A stretch of DNA of 64,000 nucleotides. It comes from Paratinospora sagittata (taxonomy: Eukaryota; Streptophyta; Magnoliopsida; Ranunculales; Menispermaceae). Positions 43,103 through 55,390 of the stretch are shown here, piece by piece (positions within the stretch are counted from its first letter, which is position 1; every line of letters begins with the position of its first letter). The stretch lies in contig CM069608.1 of assembly GCA_035771175.1 (NCBI GenBank), positions 29,388,019 through 29,452,018 of the forward strand, given 5' to 3'. Below the pieces are notes generated by a model that saw nothing but the letters and a program-made list of their open reading frames with translations, ran no database searches and was not told the origin of the DNA. The translations under genes were made by a program, and so were the position numbers.

Positions 43103-45207
43103 TTTCAGGACCCCCTTCCCATACTCCACCAGGAGCGTCCTGACTGGCACAAGAATCTAACCATCCTATTCACCATAGGACCATTAAATCCCTATTTAGC
43201 CTCAACCAGACTTGGACAGAGCCTCCCCTGTAAATAGACCATCTATCATATCCTCAACCTTATAAACAATACAATTATTCACCCATATCACCAATCGAAA
43301 TCAACTATTATCCATATTCTATCACAATTCTATTTACACCACAAAATACTAAACACTTGTCATAACCATCCATGTCAGATAATATCTCTACCTAACATGA
43401 TTTTCATACAAAAATCATACATCTATTTATATTACAAGTGTGGAGTGATATATATTTACATAATTCAAACTAGCAAACTGAATATATACATTTTGTATCA
43501 TTCACCTACATCAAAATGAAATCATCTGGCAAGGCTTCGGTTCCCACTGATAGGCTACACCTTTGCCTTTGTCCACTCTTGAAGGACCCTAAAAAATGTG
43601 AAAGGTGTAAGCCAACGATGCCCAGTGAATATAATTCAATTATATCATCATTTATACACCTAACATCCCATGTATGCATGCATGCTCCTTGATATGAAAT
43701 AAACAATGCATAACAATATATAGCAAATTCAAGTTATCATATAATCAATGCAACTTAAAATAACACCTTATTCGCCTTTATTTCAGTGATGTGACCAGTG
43801 TCCCAAAGTTTACATTAAACATATAACCCATGAGAACACCTTTCAACTTGTGTCACACTTAAAATTATTAACTGAATAACTACCATCAGTGGTCATGAAT
43901 ATGGAGTCTACCTAATACCCCAAGGTGAGCTTCCATGACGTTGTTAAAAGTCTATCACCCCACTTTTTGGAGAATAAACCTAATGCTGATTATGTGACTC
44001 TGCCAAAATAATAAATAATACCCTCTTCATGTGACCAACGGAAGATTTATAAAACTCTCCTTTAATTCATGTTTAGTATCAACACATATGAATTAAAGGT
44101 TTTTCCCCTTTTAAATCACACCATGCCATTTTCATAAGCATACATGAACAAACATTCAAATATAATAGGATGACATAAATAACAATATAACTAAAATTCT
44201 AAAAGTTACTTCCCACACTATCAACTCACTCCACCACCTCTATTAGAACATACACACATTACTATCTTTACGTCAATACAAATACCCAATATTCCTTTTC
44301 CATTCTCATGCAATTCTTAGCATTTTTTACTATTTCTACCATTGGAAATCCACCAATTCCATTTCTAACTCAATTTCAATTCACATAACATTAAGAAACA
44401 ATAAAAATTAACATTCAATCCAATTTCCACATGTTCTCAACCCCAATTCTGCCATTTTTTAGCTTGGGTTGCTCACCTATGCAGCCATCAATTTGATGTG
44501 TAAACCTTAAATAAGCATGATTTCTATGTGATTTGGTCAAGGAAATACTAATTACACCATTTCCAATCGATTTCCAATCAAGAACACCAAAACCCTAAGT
44601 TGGAAATCACCCTAAGGTTGTTTTCATGATAACTAGAAATTTTACGGAAAGAAATTGATGAAAACACTTACCTCGGCTTTGATTTGGCAAAAGGTTTCAC
44701 TTTGTAACCCTTTTCTCTCCTTTCCCCCTTCTCTTCCTTTCGTTCTTGCTGAAATGAGCAAAAGGAATGTGTTTTAAATTTTTGTTTCATGCACACCACC
44801 TCACTGACCTAATTTAAAATTTGATTTTTATCGTGAGGAGTGCGCTTCTCCCAACCAGGAGTGCGCTTCTCCATTTTCTTGAAACTTTCGACTCTCTATT
44901 TCTCGCAAGGAGCGCGCTCCTCCTAGCCAAGAACGCGCTTCTCCCCTGCCTAGAAATCCAATTGGTTTCTATCACAGAGGAGCGTGCTCCTCCCCTCTTG
45001 GGAGCGAACTCCTAGGCCCCATTATCTATTTTTCACATATTTTCCACTCATTTCTTCCCCCGATTGGTCTCCCAATCATTTTCACACTAACCACGCATCT
45101 TATACACACCTATTCACACATACAAAACGCCATACAATGACTCACACTAAGGTCACAGTCTTACACCGATTTGGGTATCTAGTTTCATGAAAATGAGGGT
45201 TGTTACA
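43103..45207 (-). mobile_element. Solo gypsy-type LTR, minus strand, GGTTG duplication
   Basis: On the minus strand it starts TGTAACAACCC at 45,207 and ends CCTGAAA at 43,103. GGTTG lies at 43,098-43,102 and 45,208-45,212, although the target itself is GGTTG-rich, so the exact edge may shift by a few bases. It carries the gypsy-LTR signature on the minus strand near 43,613-43,642 and a strong dyad cluster at 44,835-45,012. Confidence 0.8.
44835..45012 (-). repeat. Dyad cluster AGGAGCGCGCTCCT in the solo LTR
   Basis: Six boxes are at 44,835-44,851, 44,857-44,872, 44,907-44,923, 44,929-44,944, 44,977-44,993 and 44,999-45,012. The third is a perfect palindrome. Cores are GCGCGC, TGCGCT or CGTGCT, flanked by AGGAG on one side and CTCCT on the other. 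Confidence 0.8.
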
Positions 45208-45235
45208 GGTTGGGTTGAGTTTTGGCTCCAACCCA

Positions 45236-45596
45236 ACCCGTTACACTCGTGGTGAATATCTACTTAAAAAAGGATATGTGAATAATCAAATTTGGCCATA
45301 CATTTTTATTAAGAAATCGTTATCTGGATTTGCATTTGTTTCAGTTATGGTGATGATTTGAATATTCTGGGGGACTTATGAGGAGATTGCAAAAACCTCT
45401 GATTATTTAAGAAAAGAATTCAAGGTGAAAGATCTTGAAAAAATAAGGTTTTGCCTCACACTATAGATCGAGGATTTTCCAACTGGAAGTCTTGTCCATC
45501 AATCAAATTATATTGAAAAGGTTTTAAAGAGATTTCATATGGATAAGGTCTCAAAGAACACAATTGTGAAATAATTTTCTGATGATTTGATTCATG
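45236..45596 (+). pseudogene. Ty1/copia RT fragment, plus strand (second part)
   Basis: The frame continues with GEYLLKKGYVNNQIWPYIF and then the connection domain EEIAKTSDYLRKEFKVKDLEK. It ends in VLKRFHMDKVSKNT. The expected YVDD box is degraded to VMVMI-stop. A short part of the coding region between YGLKQS and GEYL is missing, so the MITE insertion was accompanied by a small deletion. The fragment ends where the second copia element's LTR begins. Confidence 0.75.
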
Positions 45597-45797
45597 GTAA
45601 TTCTACAATTTATAGAATACATAGAGGAACATTTACAAGGAAAGAATAAACTAATAATTACCTTATAATATTACAGGAAATAATGAATAGAATGAATAGA
45701 AAACATCTTATAATTAAGAGAGAAATAAGGGCAATTACTAATTAAGAATATCTCCTAATTAAGAATATTTTCTCATATAAATCCCTTAATTTTAGCA
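45597..45797 (-). repeat. 3' LTR of the second copia element
   Basis: On the minus strand it starts TGCTAAAATTAAGGG right after a polypurine tract, is about 200 bp long and contains repeated AATTAAGAATAT blocks. The outer end near 45,597 is an estimate. I see no confirmed duplication. Confidence 0.6.
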
Positions 45798-45813
45798 CTC
45801 TCCCTCAAGTTGG
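45798..45813 (-). other. Polypurine tract of the second copia element
   Basis: CAACTTGAGGGAGAG on the minus strand ends directly at the LTR start. The string CTTGAGGGAGAGTG is typical of plant copia elements. Confidence 0.7.
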
Positions 45814-45849
45814 AGCATGGATATCACACATGCCTAACTTGCCTAAAGA

Positions 45850-47448
45850 ATCATCAAAAGTTTTTCTGGCTACGACTTTGGTAAGTATCTGCTAGCTGAT
45901 CTTCAAACTTCACAAAAGGAAATATAAGTATCCCAATATCAAGTTTTTCATAGTGTCTATCAACTTCTACGTGCTTCGTCCAATCATGCTGAACTGGATT
46001 GTAAGCAATCTCTATAGCTGAAGTGTTATCACAATACAACTTCATTGCATCCTGAGAGTCAACACCCAAATCCTTTAACAAAATTTTCAACTATAGTAAC
46101 TCGCACATTCCAAAAGCCATGCCTCTATACTCAGCTTATGCCTAGATCTTACCACTACTAGTTGCTTTTTACTTTTCCAAGTCACAAGATTTCCTCATAC
46201 AAAAGTAAAGTATCCTGAAGTAGATTTTCTGTCATCAGCTGAACATGCCCAATCTATATTAGTGTAACCTTCTACCTTTAGGTGATTTTGCTTGGTGAAG
46301 AGTAATCCTTTAGCCAGAGCAAACTTCAAATACCTCAATATGCGTTCTATGCCATCAAGTGCGATTTACGAGGATCATGCATAAATTGGCTTAATAGACA
46401 CACTGCATAAGCGATATCTGGTCTAGTGTGGGACAAATAAATCAATTTTCCCACAAGCTTTTGGTACCTTACTTTATCAATAGAAGTTGCATCCAAATAA
46501 TGAAACAACTTATGATTTTGTTCAATATGAGTATTAACAGGCTTACATCCAAGCATACGTGCTTCAGTTAACAAATCAAGAATATATTTCCTTAGTGATA
46601 AGAAAATACCATTCTTTGATCGGGCTACTTCAATTCCAAGAAAGTACTTCAAGTCACCAAGCTGCTTCATTTCAAATTTTGAGGCTAAGTAACGTTATAA
46701 GCTTTCTATTTCATCTTGATCATCACTTTTTCACTGCCATATCATCAACATAGATAATCAAGGCAGCAATTCTATCTTTTTGATGCTTTAAAAACAAAGT
46801 GTGATCATAATTACTTTGTTTATAGCCAAAGTTCTTCATAGACTTTATAAATTTGTCAAACCAAGCTCTAGGAGATTACTTTAACCCATACAATGCTTTA
46901 TTGAGTTTGCACACCATTGTAGTATTTGAGTACTTCTCTATACCTGGAGGAAGATCCATATACACTTCTTTGGCAAGATCTCAATGTAAGAAAACATTCT
47001 TTACATCAAATTGAAGAAGTGGCCAATCTTGATTAACCGCCAAAGATAAGAGTACTCTTACGGTATTAAGCTTGGCAACTGGTGCAAAAGTATCTTGAAA
47101 GTCAATCCCATAAGACTATGTATACCCTTTTGCAACTAATCGGGTTTTGTACATCTCAATGGTCCCATCTGCTTAATGCTTAACTACAAAGACCCATCTA
47201 CATCTCACGGTCTTCTTTCCCTCTAGTAGAGGTGCAAGCTCCCAAAGTAGCATTTTTTTCAAGTACTGACATTTCTGCTGTCATGGCTTGGGTCCATTTG
47301 GCATCTGCTAAAGCTTTTTGCATTGTACTAGGAATAGAGACAGATGATAATTGCAACACATAAGAAGCATATGACTTGGTCAACCTTTGGGAAGACACAT
47401 AATCACGAATGGGGTATCTAGTTTTGGCTTTAAGATTTGGTTCATATT
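45850..47448 (-). pseudogene. Ty1/copia reverse transcriptase and RNase H, minus strand
   Basis: Read right to left, a linker with DAKWTQAMTAEMSVLEKN near 47,300 leads into RT. The connection region MKQLGDLKYFLGIEVARSK is at about 46,610-46,670 and GKLIYLSHTRPDIAYAV near 46,410. RNase H KLYCDNTSAIEIAYNPVQHD is near 45,985-46,045. Several stops and frameshifts separate these blocks. The catalytic YVDD region near 46,745 is distorted. The order and motifs are standard for copia pol. Confidence 0.85.
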
Positions 47449-47453
47449 TAATG

Positions 47454-49592
47454 TGTAACACCCCGTAGTTTTAATCAAATACCAACATTAACTTATACGC
47501 GTATTTTATACGTAGGAGGAAAATATACGCGTGTATGAAAATACATGCTATATTTAAGGGGTATTAGTAAATAAATGAAGTTATTAAATTAAGTGATGAT
47601 TTTCATAAATAATTAAATGATTAAATGAGGAAGTTGATTTTTAATAATAAGTTGTGAATTGAATGAACAGTATGATGAAATGAAATGAAATCTAATGGGG
47701 GTGGTTGGTTAATTAGGTGGCTTTTGATGCATGGAATCATGTTAATTGGTGCTTAAAAGTTATAGGTGCTTAAAAATTAACAATGGAGTTGGTTAGCTAA
47801 ATGGCTCTGAGAAGCATGAAATCATAAAAAACCATGCTCATCTTCTCTTTCTTTTAAATATATTTTTTAAAAGAGAAAACGTGAAAGAAGAAGAAGTTGC
47901 AGAGAGAGAAAAAGGGCATCATTGAAGAACTATGTGTTTCGCAGCTGATTTGTCTCGTGGGTAAGTCATTTTCGCTCTTTTTGGTCACAAAATTGATCTT
48001 TAAGCTACGTGTGATGTTTCTGTTGGTATAATTTTTCTATAGGAGGTGTTTTACCGTGTTTTCAAAAATGAGGTTTGGACCCACTTTGAGTGAAAACACA
48101 TAGAAATGATATATTGTCACTCCTATAGTTATGTAAATACTAGATATGTGGTTTGTTTGTATCCATGTGTAATATTGGTGCCGGTACGGTTGCCGGAAGC
48201 CAAATTTGACACTAAAGGCCTTTGGAACCATGTCGAACTCTGGTGAAATTCTGATTTGAATCCATAGAATTATAGAGAATTGAATTCCGAACATTTCAAT
48301 ACCAAAATTATGATTTTTGGGTATCGATTGATATTTTTAATATATTTAGTGGAAATGTGGTTCAAAAACCTATTTTTATTGTCCATTGCCTTAAAAACAA
48401 TCATGAGGGCCGTGCAAAAATATTTGGTATGCCTCACGCGATTTTTAGACTGGAATGGAATTATGAAAATTAATTGTACGAATTAGAGAGTTAGAATTAA
48501 ATGACTAAGTGATTAAAAAATAAATTATAATGATTTGATAATTGAGTATGGATTATCTAGAAATGAATATATGACAAAATTATGTTGTTAATTGGATACA
48601 AATATTAGAGTGGTCGTAGAGAGTAGGTCTATGCGGTACCACTGTGAGTATTTCTTTACTTTGGTTATTCTATATATGGCATTATAGATATAAAATGCTT
48701 TTAATTGAATAAGCATATTATGATTATTGTGCATGAGTTGAATTCATGAAATGATTTTAAAATGAAGCATGCGTTAGATTTGCAAGAGCAAACTAACCGC
48801 ATGAGGTCGATTCTTGGGTAAGCCTCACGAACTAGTCCCATGTGAGTAACTGGATTTGTATTCACGTACTAGAAGATTGTCCTGGTTGGATTAATAACCC
48901 AAAATTGATGATTATATGAAAATGAGTAATGAGAGAATTGTGGCTACTCTTGTTGCGGCCAAATGAGAGGTTAGAACCACTCTATAACTTGGAAGGAGGA
49001 AGATTGATATAAATGTTTTAATCCATTGTTGCATCTTTTGTAATGGAAATTATGATGATCATGTATGTATGTTATTTATAAATGGAATTGCTCAGCATGC
49101 ATGTTTTTTTTATTAATGTATATATAGTGTCATTGTTAGAAATATTCACGGAGCTTGTTGTAGCTCACTCAATTTTCTTCAAATATTTCAGGTAGAGACA
49201 AAAGGAAATGAAAGGCGAGAGAAAAGTAGTTGACTCTTCGGCTTCTTTTTCCTATGTATGTATGGTTTGAGGATTGAGAACATGTTATATTGGGTTATGT
49301 ATATTTAACATCATATGTATATATATTATCACTAGATGAGTGGAGTGATGAAATATATGATGGTTTGTGGTATGATGTGAGGAATTTGGTATTTATGTGA
49401 ATGAATAAATGTGAATAATGTTTTGATTGTGATAATTAGGTTTGTGATAGTCAATATTTAAGGGGAGATTATGTCAAAATTTTTATGAAAATTGAGGTAT
49501 AAGGAGGCTGACATAGTATTGTATACGTCGGTGTGGCGTATATAGTATTATGTGTAGGTCGTGACGTCACTAGTACAGAGTGGGTCGCGACA
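47454..49592 (+). mobile_element. Solo gypsy-type LTR with perfect TAATG duplication
   Basis: It starts TGTAACACCCCGTAG and ends GGGTCGCGACA and is flanked by TAATG at 47,449-47,453 and 49,593-49,597. It is closely related to the LTR at 57,591 and more distantly to that at 50,736. It has ATACGCGTAT-type boxes at about 47,497-47,540, the signature with TATTTCAGG at about 49,147-49,193, and a TATACG...CGTATA hairpin plus TGACGTCA near 49,530-49,570. Confidence 0.92.
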
Positions 49593-49597
49593 TAATG

Positions 49598-50735
49598 TGT
49601 GGTTTACTATGGTTAGAACAAGGTGGAAGATGATATTGGAAAAATTGAGACTCAACATTAACATCATCAATAATTATAGAATTAGGATCAGTGGATACCT
49701 CTAATGGAGTCTCAAGAGAAGATTGACTTGGTAGTTGTATTGGATTGTTAGGAGACGTACTATCACAGAGAGAGTTATCCTCAACATTTGGATACATCGA
49801 TTCAACAATAGGAAACTTTTCCTTTTCGTTTGGTTGACCGATAGTGTCTTGAGTATTTTGGATACTAGAGAAATCTGAATCCAAGGGAAAAAAAACTCCT
49901 ATAATTCTTCTTAATTGATCACTTCTTCTCGATTTTCCTCCTGAAGTGATTAATCAGTAGTCTGTAGCTTGTAGAAGATTTCTTTCTCATGAAAAATAAC
50001 ATCTATGGAAACATAAAACCTCCTAAAAGATGAATCATAACACTAGTAGCCCTTTTGATTGATACCATATCCCACAAAGGCACACTTCAAAGTACAAGAC
50101 TCAAGTTTAGTACTTTGATGTGGATGCAAGGGAACATAAACCACACACCCAAAAATTCTAGGAGCCAAACATACCACTGGCGAAAGAGTGAAGCGATCAG
50201 AGAGGGCATCCAATGGTCTTCTAAAATTGAGGATGCTTGATGGTGTTCAATTTATCAAGTAGACCGACGAATTCAAGGCTTCACCCCACAAATGAGAAGA
50301 AAAATGCCCACCAATCAAGAGAGATAGAGTAACTTCTAATAAATGTCTGTTTTTCTATTCTGCAACACCGTTTTGTTGAGGGGAATAAAGACATGTTGTT
50401 TGATGAATAATACCTACTGAGTGCATGAATTCTGTCAATTCTTGTTTGAAGTATTCTCCCCCATTATCAGATCGAAGGACTTTTATTGAAATGTCAAACT
50501 GAGTAGTCATCATTTGATAAAATAGGTGAAAAACAGAGCATACATCACTCTTGTGCTTCAACTGCTAAATCCAAGTCATTCAAGTACAATCATCCACAAA
50601 AGTTACAAACCATCTCATCCCATTAAGAGTAGGAATTGGTGCTGGTCCCCAAACATCTAAATGAACTAATGAAAAATGGTGATTTGCTTTATCATCACTT
50701 AAATAAAAGGTAGTACGATGACTTTTTGCCATTAC
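49598..50735 (-). pseudogene. Ty1/copia integrase core and linker, minus strand
   Basis: The integrase core begins at the right with FSLVHLDVWGPAPIP near 50,655-50,690 (first Asp). It has LRSDNGGEYF near 50,455-50,485 (second Asp) and HQTTCLYSPQQNGVAE near 50,355-50,405 with the final Glu. A stop follows. The poorly conserved linker 49,570-49,884 is Ser/Pro/Asn rich. The N-terminal zinc finger, protease and gag are cut off by the chromovirus LTR that starts at 50,736. Confidence 0.85.
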
Positions 50736-52824
50736 TGTAATGCCCTGTATTTAGGAGTCAAACTCGTACGTTGACTTATACGTATTATCAGATGTATATG
50801 TGTATGGTTTTAGCATAGGTGAATGTGTGTATATTAGGGTGGTATTTGTACTTGGACCTTACACATAGCATAAAAACCCGCCACTTAGTGAAAGTTTCAC
50901 CTAGAGCATTAAGAAACGCATTTCCTAAACTCGACATAAGAGTTTTCTGAAAATGTTCAGAGAAATGCGTTTCTAAATGGGAAGTTTTTGTAATGAAAAC
51001 TTGAGAGTATGGTTTTTCAAAAAATTCTCAAGGAAACGCGTTTCTTTAGGAAAAAAGAAGTTCTCACAAAATTTTCAGAGAAAATTCATTTTTTGGGCAG
51101 CAAGGAAACGCGTTCCCTTAGGGAGAAACGCGTTTATCTGTGGGCCTTGTAGTTTTTTAAAATTGATTGGTGTGGCGGTTTGTGCAAGATTAAAAGACTT
51201 TTCTCGATCATTCTTGCTCATTTACAATAGAAAGAGGTAGGAGAAACTCAGAAGAAAGAAAAGAAAGAAGAGGAAAGGGCTTGGGTGGCCAAATCCAAGG
51301 TAAGAATTGGTGATTTTTAGTTAAAATTTCCAGATTCTTGCTCCTCTCTTCAAGTTGTTTAACATATGTGAAAATTGCATGATTTCCATGGTTAGATTGG
51401 GAGATTTGAAAAGTGGGTTTGAGCTGGAAATTGTGCCAATTCTTGGGAGAAATCATAGGTAAATGATTCCTTGCAAAATTTTTGGTTTAATTGATCATAA
51501 AATTGTTGATTTTTCATGGCTGAATGTGTTGTTTCTTCAACCTTGCTATATTGAACCAGCTGTGGGTTTGGAGGTGCGTTTTTATGGTGGTTTAAGTTGT
51601 TTTTAGATGTGATTTTGATTGATAATTGATTTTAGATGGGTTGCAATGTTGAATTGCAGAGAATTAGGGAAAGAAATGGTGATTTGATGAATTGGACAGG
51701 ATGTGCAAGTGAGCTACTTGTGGTAAAGTGTGTTCAGTTGAGTTGAAAAGTGTAGAGAAAGTGTGTGGTGTAAGGCTGTACACCATAGTAGTGAGTATTC
51801 TTACCCTTGGTTGTTATATGTGGCATTGTAATAAACCTTGTTTATGAAATGAAAACATGAATGATTGCATAGTCTATTGAATGCATTAAACTTTGTTTTG
51901 AACATCGAACATACTTTGACTTACTATAGTAAGAAAAATATGTGATCAATTTCATTGGGGTAAGTCTTTAGGTTCGTAGACTCGTATGAGTATAGAGCAA
52001 ATACTCATGGCATTGGTGCAACTCCTAGAAATAGATGTGGCCCTGGAATGATAGGAATGGATGGTCAGATGAGGTAGATTTTTCCTTGAATATGCATAAG
52101 GAGGAAAGATGCACTCATGAACCTAATAGTGAGGAGTTGTTTATTTACTTTATGCATTGTATGATATGTATAGAGTGACACAAAATGTATCTTATTCATG
52201 TATTATTATTTACATGTTGCTTGCATATCGGGTTTACGTTGATTTAAATGTCATGTTTTATTATGAATGCATATGTAATACCACTGGTAGATTACTCACT
52301 GGGCTTGTTGGAGCTCACCCTATTCCTTTTATTACAGGTGGTGACTACAAGGGTAAGGGCAAGGCTACAGAGAGTTGATTTGTGTTTGCTGCCTATTTCT
52401 GATGTATGTATGAATAGGAAGTTTGGTTTTTATTTCATTATTTTGTATATGTATATATGTAACACTACTTATCATATGTATAAAAGTAGTGGGTGACATT
52501 TGGGTTTGGAAACATGTGAACGGTATGATACATATGGATGTAATAATGGATACGTATATGGGATAGTAGTATGCATATGAACATGATATGATGAGATGTT
52601 ATATGGGTATATAATCTTGATATACATGTGGATATGGATTTGATGTTTTGTGACTATCAGGTGTATGTGGAACCTCATATTGGGGAGGTTCTGTCAAAAT
52701 ATTCTAGTGATTTTTGTGTATTTTGTTAAAAAAGAAGGCTGCCAGGGTATCATATACGTCTATGTATGGCGTATATGGTATTCTGTGTCAGTCGTGATGT
52801 CACCTTATGGAGGGGGTTGCGACA
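50736..52824 (+). repeat. 5' LTR of the second chromovirus
   Basis: It starts TGTAATGCCCTG and ends GGGTTGCGACA, four bases before the primer site. It carries five GAAACGCGTTTC-type boxes (50,913-51,138), the signature CACTGGGC...GCTCACCC followed by an ATTACAGG acceptor-like site (52,296-52,338), and a TATACG...CGTATA hairpin near 52,755-52,785. Confidence 0.9.
50913..51138 (+). promoter_or_regulatory. Five GAAACGCGTTTC-type dyads in the LTR
   Basis: Boxes lie at 50,913-50,924, 50,961-50,974, 51,031-51,045, 51,102-51,119 and 51,123-51,138. The last three contain ACGCGT, which fits the CGCG-box consensus bound by plant CAMTA factors. Function is inferred, not shown. Confidence 0.5.
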
Positions 52825-52828
52825 AGTT

Positions 52829-52840
52829 TGGTATCAGAGC
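52829..52840 (+). other. tRNA-Met primer-binding site
   Basis: TGGTATCAGAGC lies four bases after the LTR end and is an exact match to the usual plant initiator-Met primer site. Confidence 0.92.
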
Positions 52841-53010
52841 GAAAGATTCGTTAGGTTTAAAAGCCTTAAAAAGATAAAAGCTTTATTATGATCTGTTTCT
52901 ATGTATAGGTATATTGTATGGGTAGCCGGATTATAAATAACATGATCAACTGACTAATAATCTCTTATGTCTATGATTTTCAGATTGGAAAGAAATAGTC
53001 AGAAAAGATC

Positions 53011-54082
53011 ATGGATCTGACTGATCAAGAAAGGATCAGAAAGTTGGAAGAAATGTTAGCTTCCCAACAATAGCAAAATGCCCAGTTGATAGAACTTGTG
53101 GAAAAATTACGGGATGACAGGCAGAGGCCTGAAGCACCAGTGGTTCCAAAGGTTGGTGCCAACAGTGTTGGTGCACCTACAGAAGAGCACGTGGCTAAGG
53201 TAGAGACGCCATCTATTGGTGTCAGAGATGATCCTGAAGAAAAGAAAAGATATGAAGAAGTCATGAAATCCTTCAAGAGGCGAGAACCACTTACTTTCAC
53301 AAGCAATCTAGTATTAGAGGTGGCAGAGAATTGGTTGTTAAGGATGGTGACTATTTTTGAGGATATGCAGGTCTTAGAAAGGGACAGAGTTAAACTGGCC
53401 AGGTTTAAATTTTTTGATGACGCTGAAAGATGGTGGAGGACTACTCTGAGGGCACACAAAAAAGTAATCATTTGGGACAAATTCACTACATTGTTCCGTG
53501 AATCTTTTTATCCTCGTGCAGAGTGTGATAAGAGACGAAAGGAGTTCATTGAGCTAAAATAAGGTAATATGACTATCAGGCAGTATGAGCATGAGTTCAA
53601 CAGGTTGGCCATGTTCACTTCAAATATGGTACAAACTGATAAACTGAGAATGAAAAGACTCAGAGATGGTTTTAAAAATCCCATCAGACAAGGTCTTGCA
53701 GTAGTTGGAGTACAATCATAAGATCAGGCCTTGAGACAGGTTTTGGACTTCGAGACTGTAGATATGGCAATGGTTCGACCAGTTGTTCAATCAGCACCGC
53801 CACTACCCCAGATGCAATCAGCACCTGCCAAGTAATATGTCCCATTTCCTGGGAAGAAAAAGGGAAAATGGGGAAAAAAGTTTTGGGTTGATGTGAAAAA
53901 GGCCAAGTTGGTCGAAGCAGCTAGTGGTGAGCCTCAGATGACTCCGATGGCACTAGTTCCAGTAGTACCATATTCATTTCCACCTGCAGGCAGAGGGGCA
54001 CAGATGGTAGGGAGACCTCCGAGTCAGAGTTTTTTGATAAAGCCATGGCCGCAGTTGAAGGGATCCAGTGGTAGTTGGTTCC
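53011..54082 (+). pseudogene. Gag of the second chromovirus
   Basis: The ATG at 53,011 opens a frame with a coiled-coil start (EERIRKLEEMLAS-like). A stop lies at 53,071. The gag core has KRREPLTFTSN and AENWLLRMVTIFEDM near 53,275-53,365, then WWRTT, WDKFTTLFRESFYP and RQYEHEFNRLAMFT after a stop at 53,560-53,562. Further stops are near 53,720 and 53,833. A basic GKKKGKWGKK segment follows. The frame is cut at 54,082 by an LTR insertion and the knuckle is not seen on either side. Confidence 0.85.
54073..54082. repeat. Left copy of AGTTGGTTCC flanking the inserted LTR
   Basis: The same 10 bases recur at 56,009-56,018. Removing 54,083-56,018 restores continuous sequence between gag and the protease lead. 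A 10-bp duplication is unusual for an LTR element. Confidence 0.75.
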
Positions 54083-54373
54083 CAGTACCTAGTACAACTG
54101 TATTTCTCATGAACTATATCTCAAATTCTATCTTCAGCAAGAATGATATCAAGTGTGAATCAGTGCTGGGAATTTGAGTAGATATCATATCAAATAAATT
54201 TTCAAAGAAAGAATATAATTGAAGCTCAATATGAAAATCTTTTGAATACGTAAAGGTATCAGTGAAATACTTTGAAAGTTTAGATGTTTGAAAAACATTT
54301 TGACACAGACTAACTTTCGAAAAGTATTGGCACAATACAAAATGATTGGCAAGTTGTTTGGTCCTAAGTACTA

Positions 54374-54383
54374 GTATTTATAG
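54374..54383 (-). promoter_or_regulatory. TATA box of the minus-strand LTR
   Basis: CTATAAATAC on the minus strand lies about 270 bp downstream of the dyad cluster, in the same order as in the relatives at 12,689 and 62,223. Confidence 0.5.
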
Positions 54384-54649
54384 ACTTAGTGGGACATAGC
54401 CGTTAGATATTTAAAGTTCAAATAGTATGAACGTTTACACACAACGACTAGAATGTTATATGAAAATGACAACTGTAATTTTCACTAACATTCTGGTTCT
54501 TTTAAGATTTCAGGAAAAAGGAAAGTTTTAGAAAAACTTATTTCATGTATTAGGAAGGTCTCTGATAAGTCTAAAAAGGACTCTGTGCAAAGGTCTGTTC
54601 TGAAAAAGTAAACTGATGTAGTGTACTTATTCGAATAGTGATGGTTGTT

Positions 54650-55390
54650 GAATTAGCGTCCTGATTCCGTAATCAGTGTCCTAACGCATAATATCAACAA
54701 TGTGTTTTGTTCCTTGAGGTCGTTTATTACGTATAAGCGTCCTGCTGAACACTTAAGTGAGGGCGCTACTAACTTGTAAGCGTCCTGACTTACTTTGTCA
54801 CTTAGACGACTTAAACTTGAGGGCGCTAATGTACAGTTAACGTCCTGCTATGTTTTAAAACAACTAAATGCATGAAGGCGCTACTATCCGAGTAAGCGTC
54901 CTACATTTTTAAAACATAAGACAACACATGAGGGCGTTACATTACATAAGTGTCCTACTAGTTAAAAACACTTTAAAACATATCATGAGGGCACTACAAT
55001 AATGTAAGCGTTCTACCGATTGAAACCATTTTAAATAAGATAAACACGCTGAAGGACAATTAGCGTCCTGAAAGTTACTAAGTTGATTCCTAAGGTGAGG
55101 GCGCTTCTATCTATATAGCGTCCTGATAGATTGTTCAACTTATAACTATCAGCATCCTCAAAGATACATTCTTTGAAGAACTTAAGACATCTTTCAGTAA
55201 GCTGATGTTGAGTCAGCTTTCGGACAACTTCAGAGGTTGACTAATAAAGGAGGTCATTACTATACAAGTAAGCGCCCTGATAAATCAGTTATATTCAACT
55301 TTGAACGCTATCAACATCCTAATGAACTATCAGCATCCTGACTTATTAAGTTCATGAGAGCGTTTTTAACTCATTAGCGTCCTGAAAGAC
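54650..55390 (-). repeat. Large cluster of AGCGTCCTG / GAGGGCGCT boxes
   Basis: More than ten alternating AAGCGTCCTG and TGAGGGCGCTA boxes are spaced by 15-40 bases. They are the reverse complement of the CAGGACGCT / AGCGCCCTC boxes at 12,105-12,480. Many pairs can form TTAGCG...CGCTAA hairpins. Confidence 0.75.

Noticed and set aside
43037..43237. Open frame crossing the MITE and solo-LTR border
   Set aside because: It crosses an insertion junction, so it cannot be an evolved gene.
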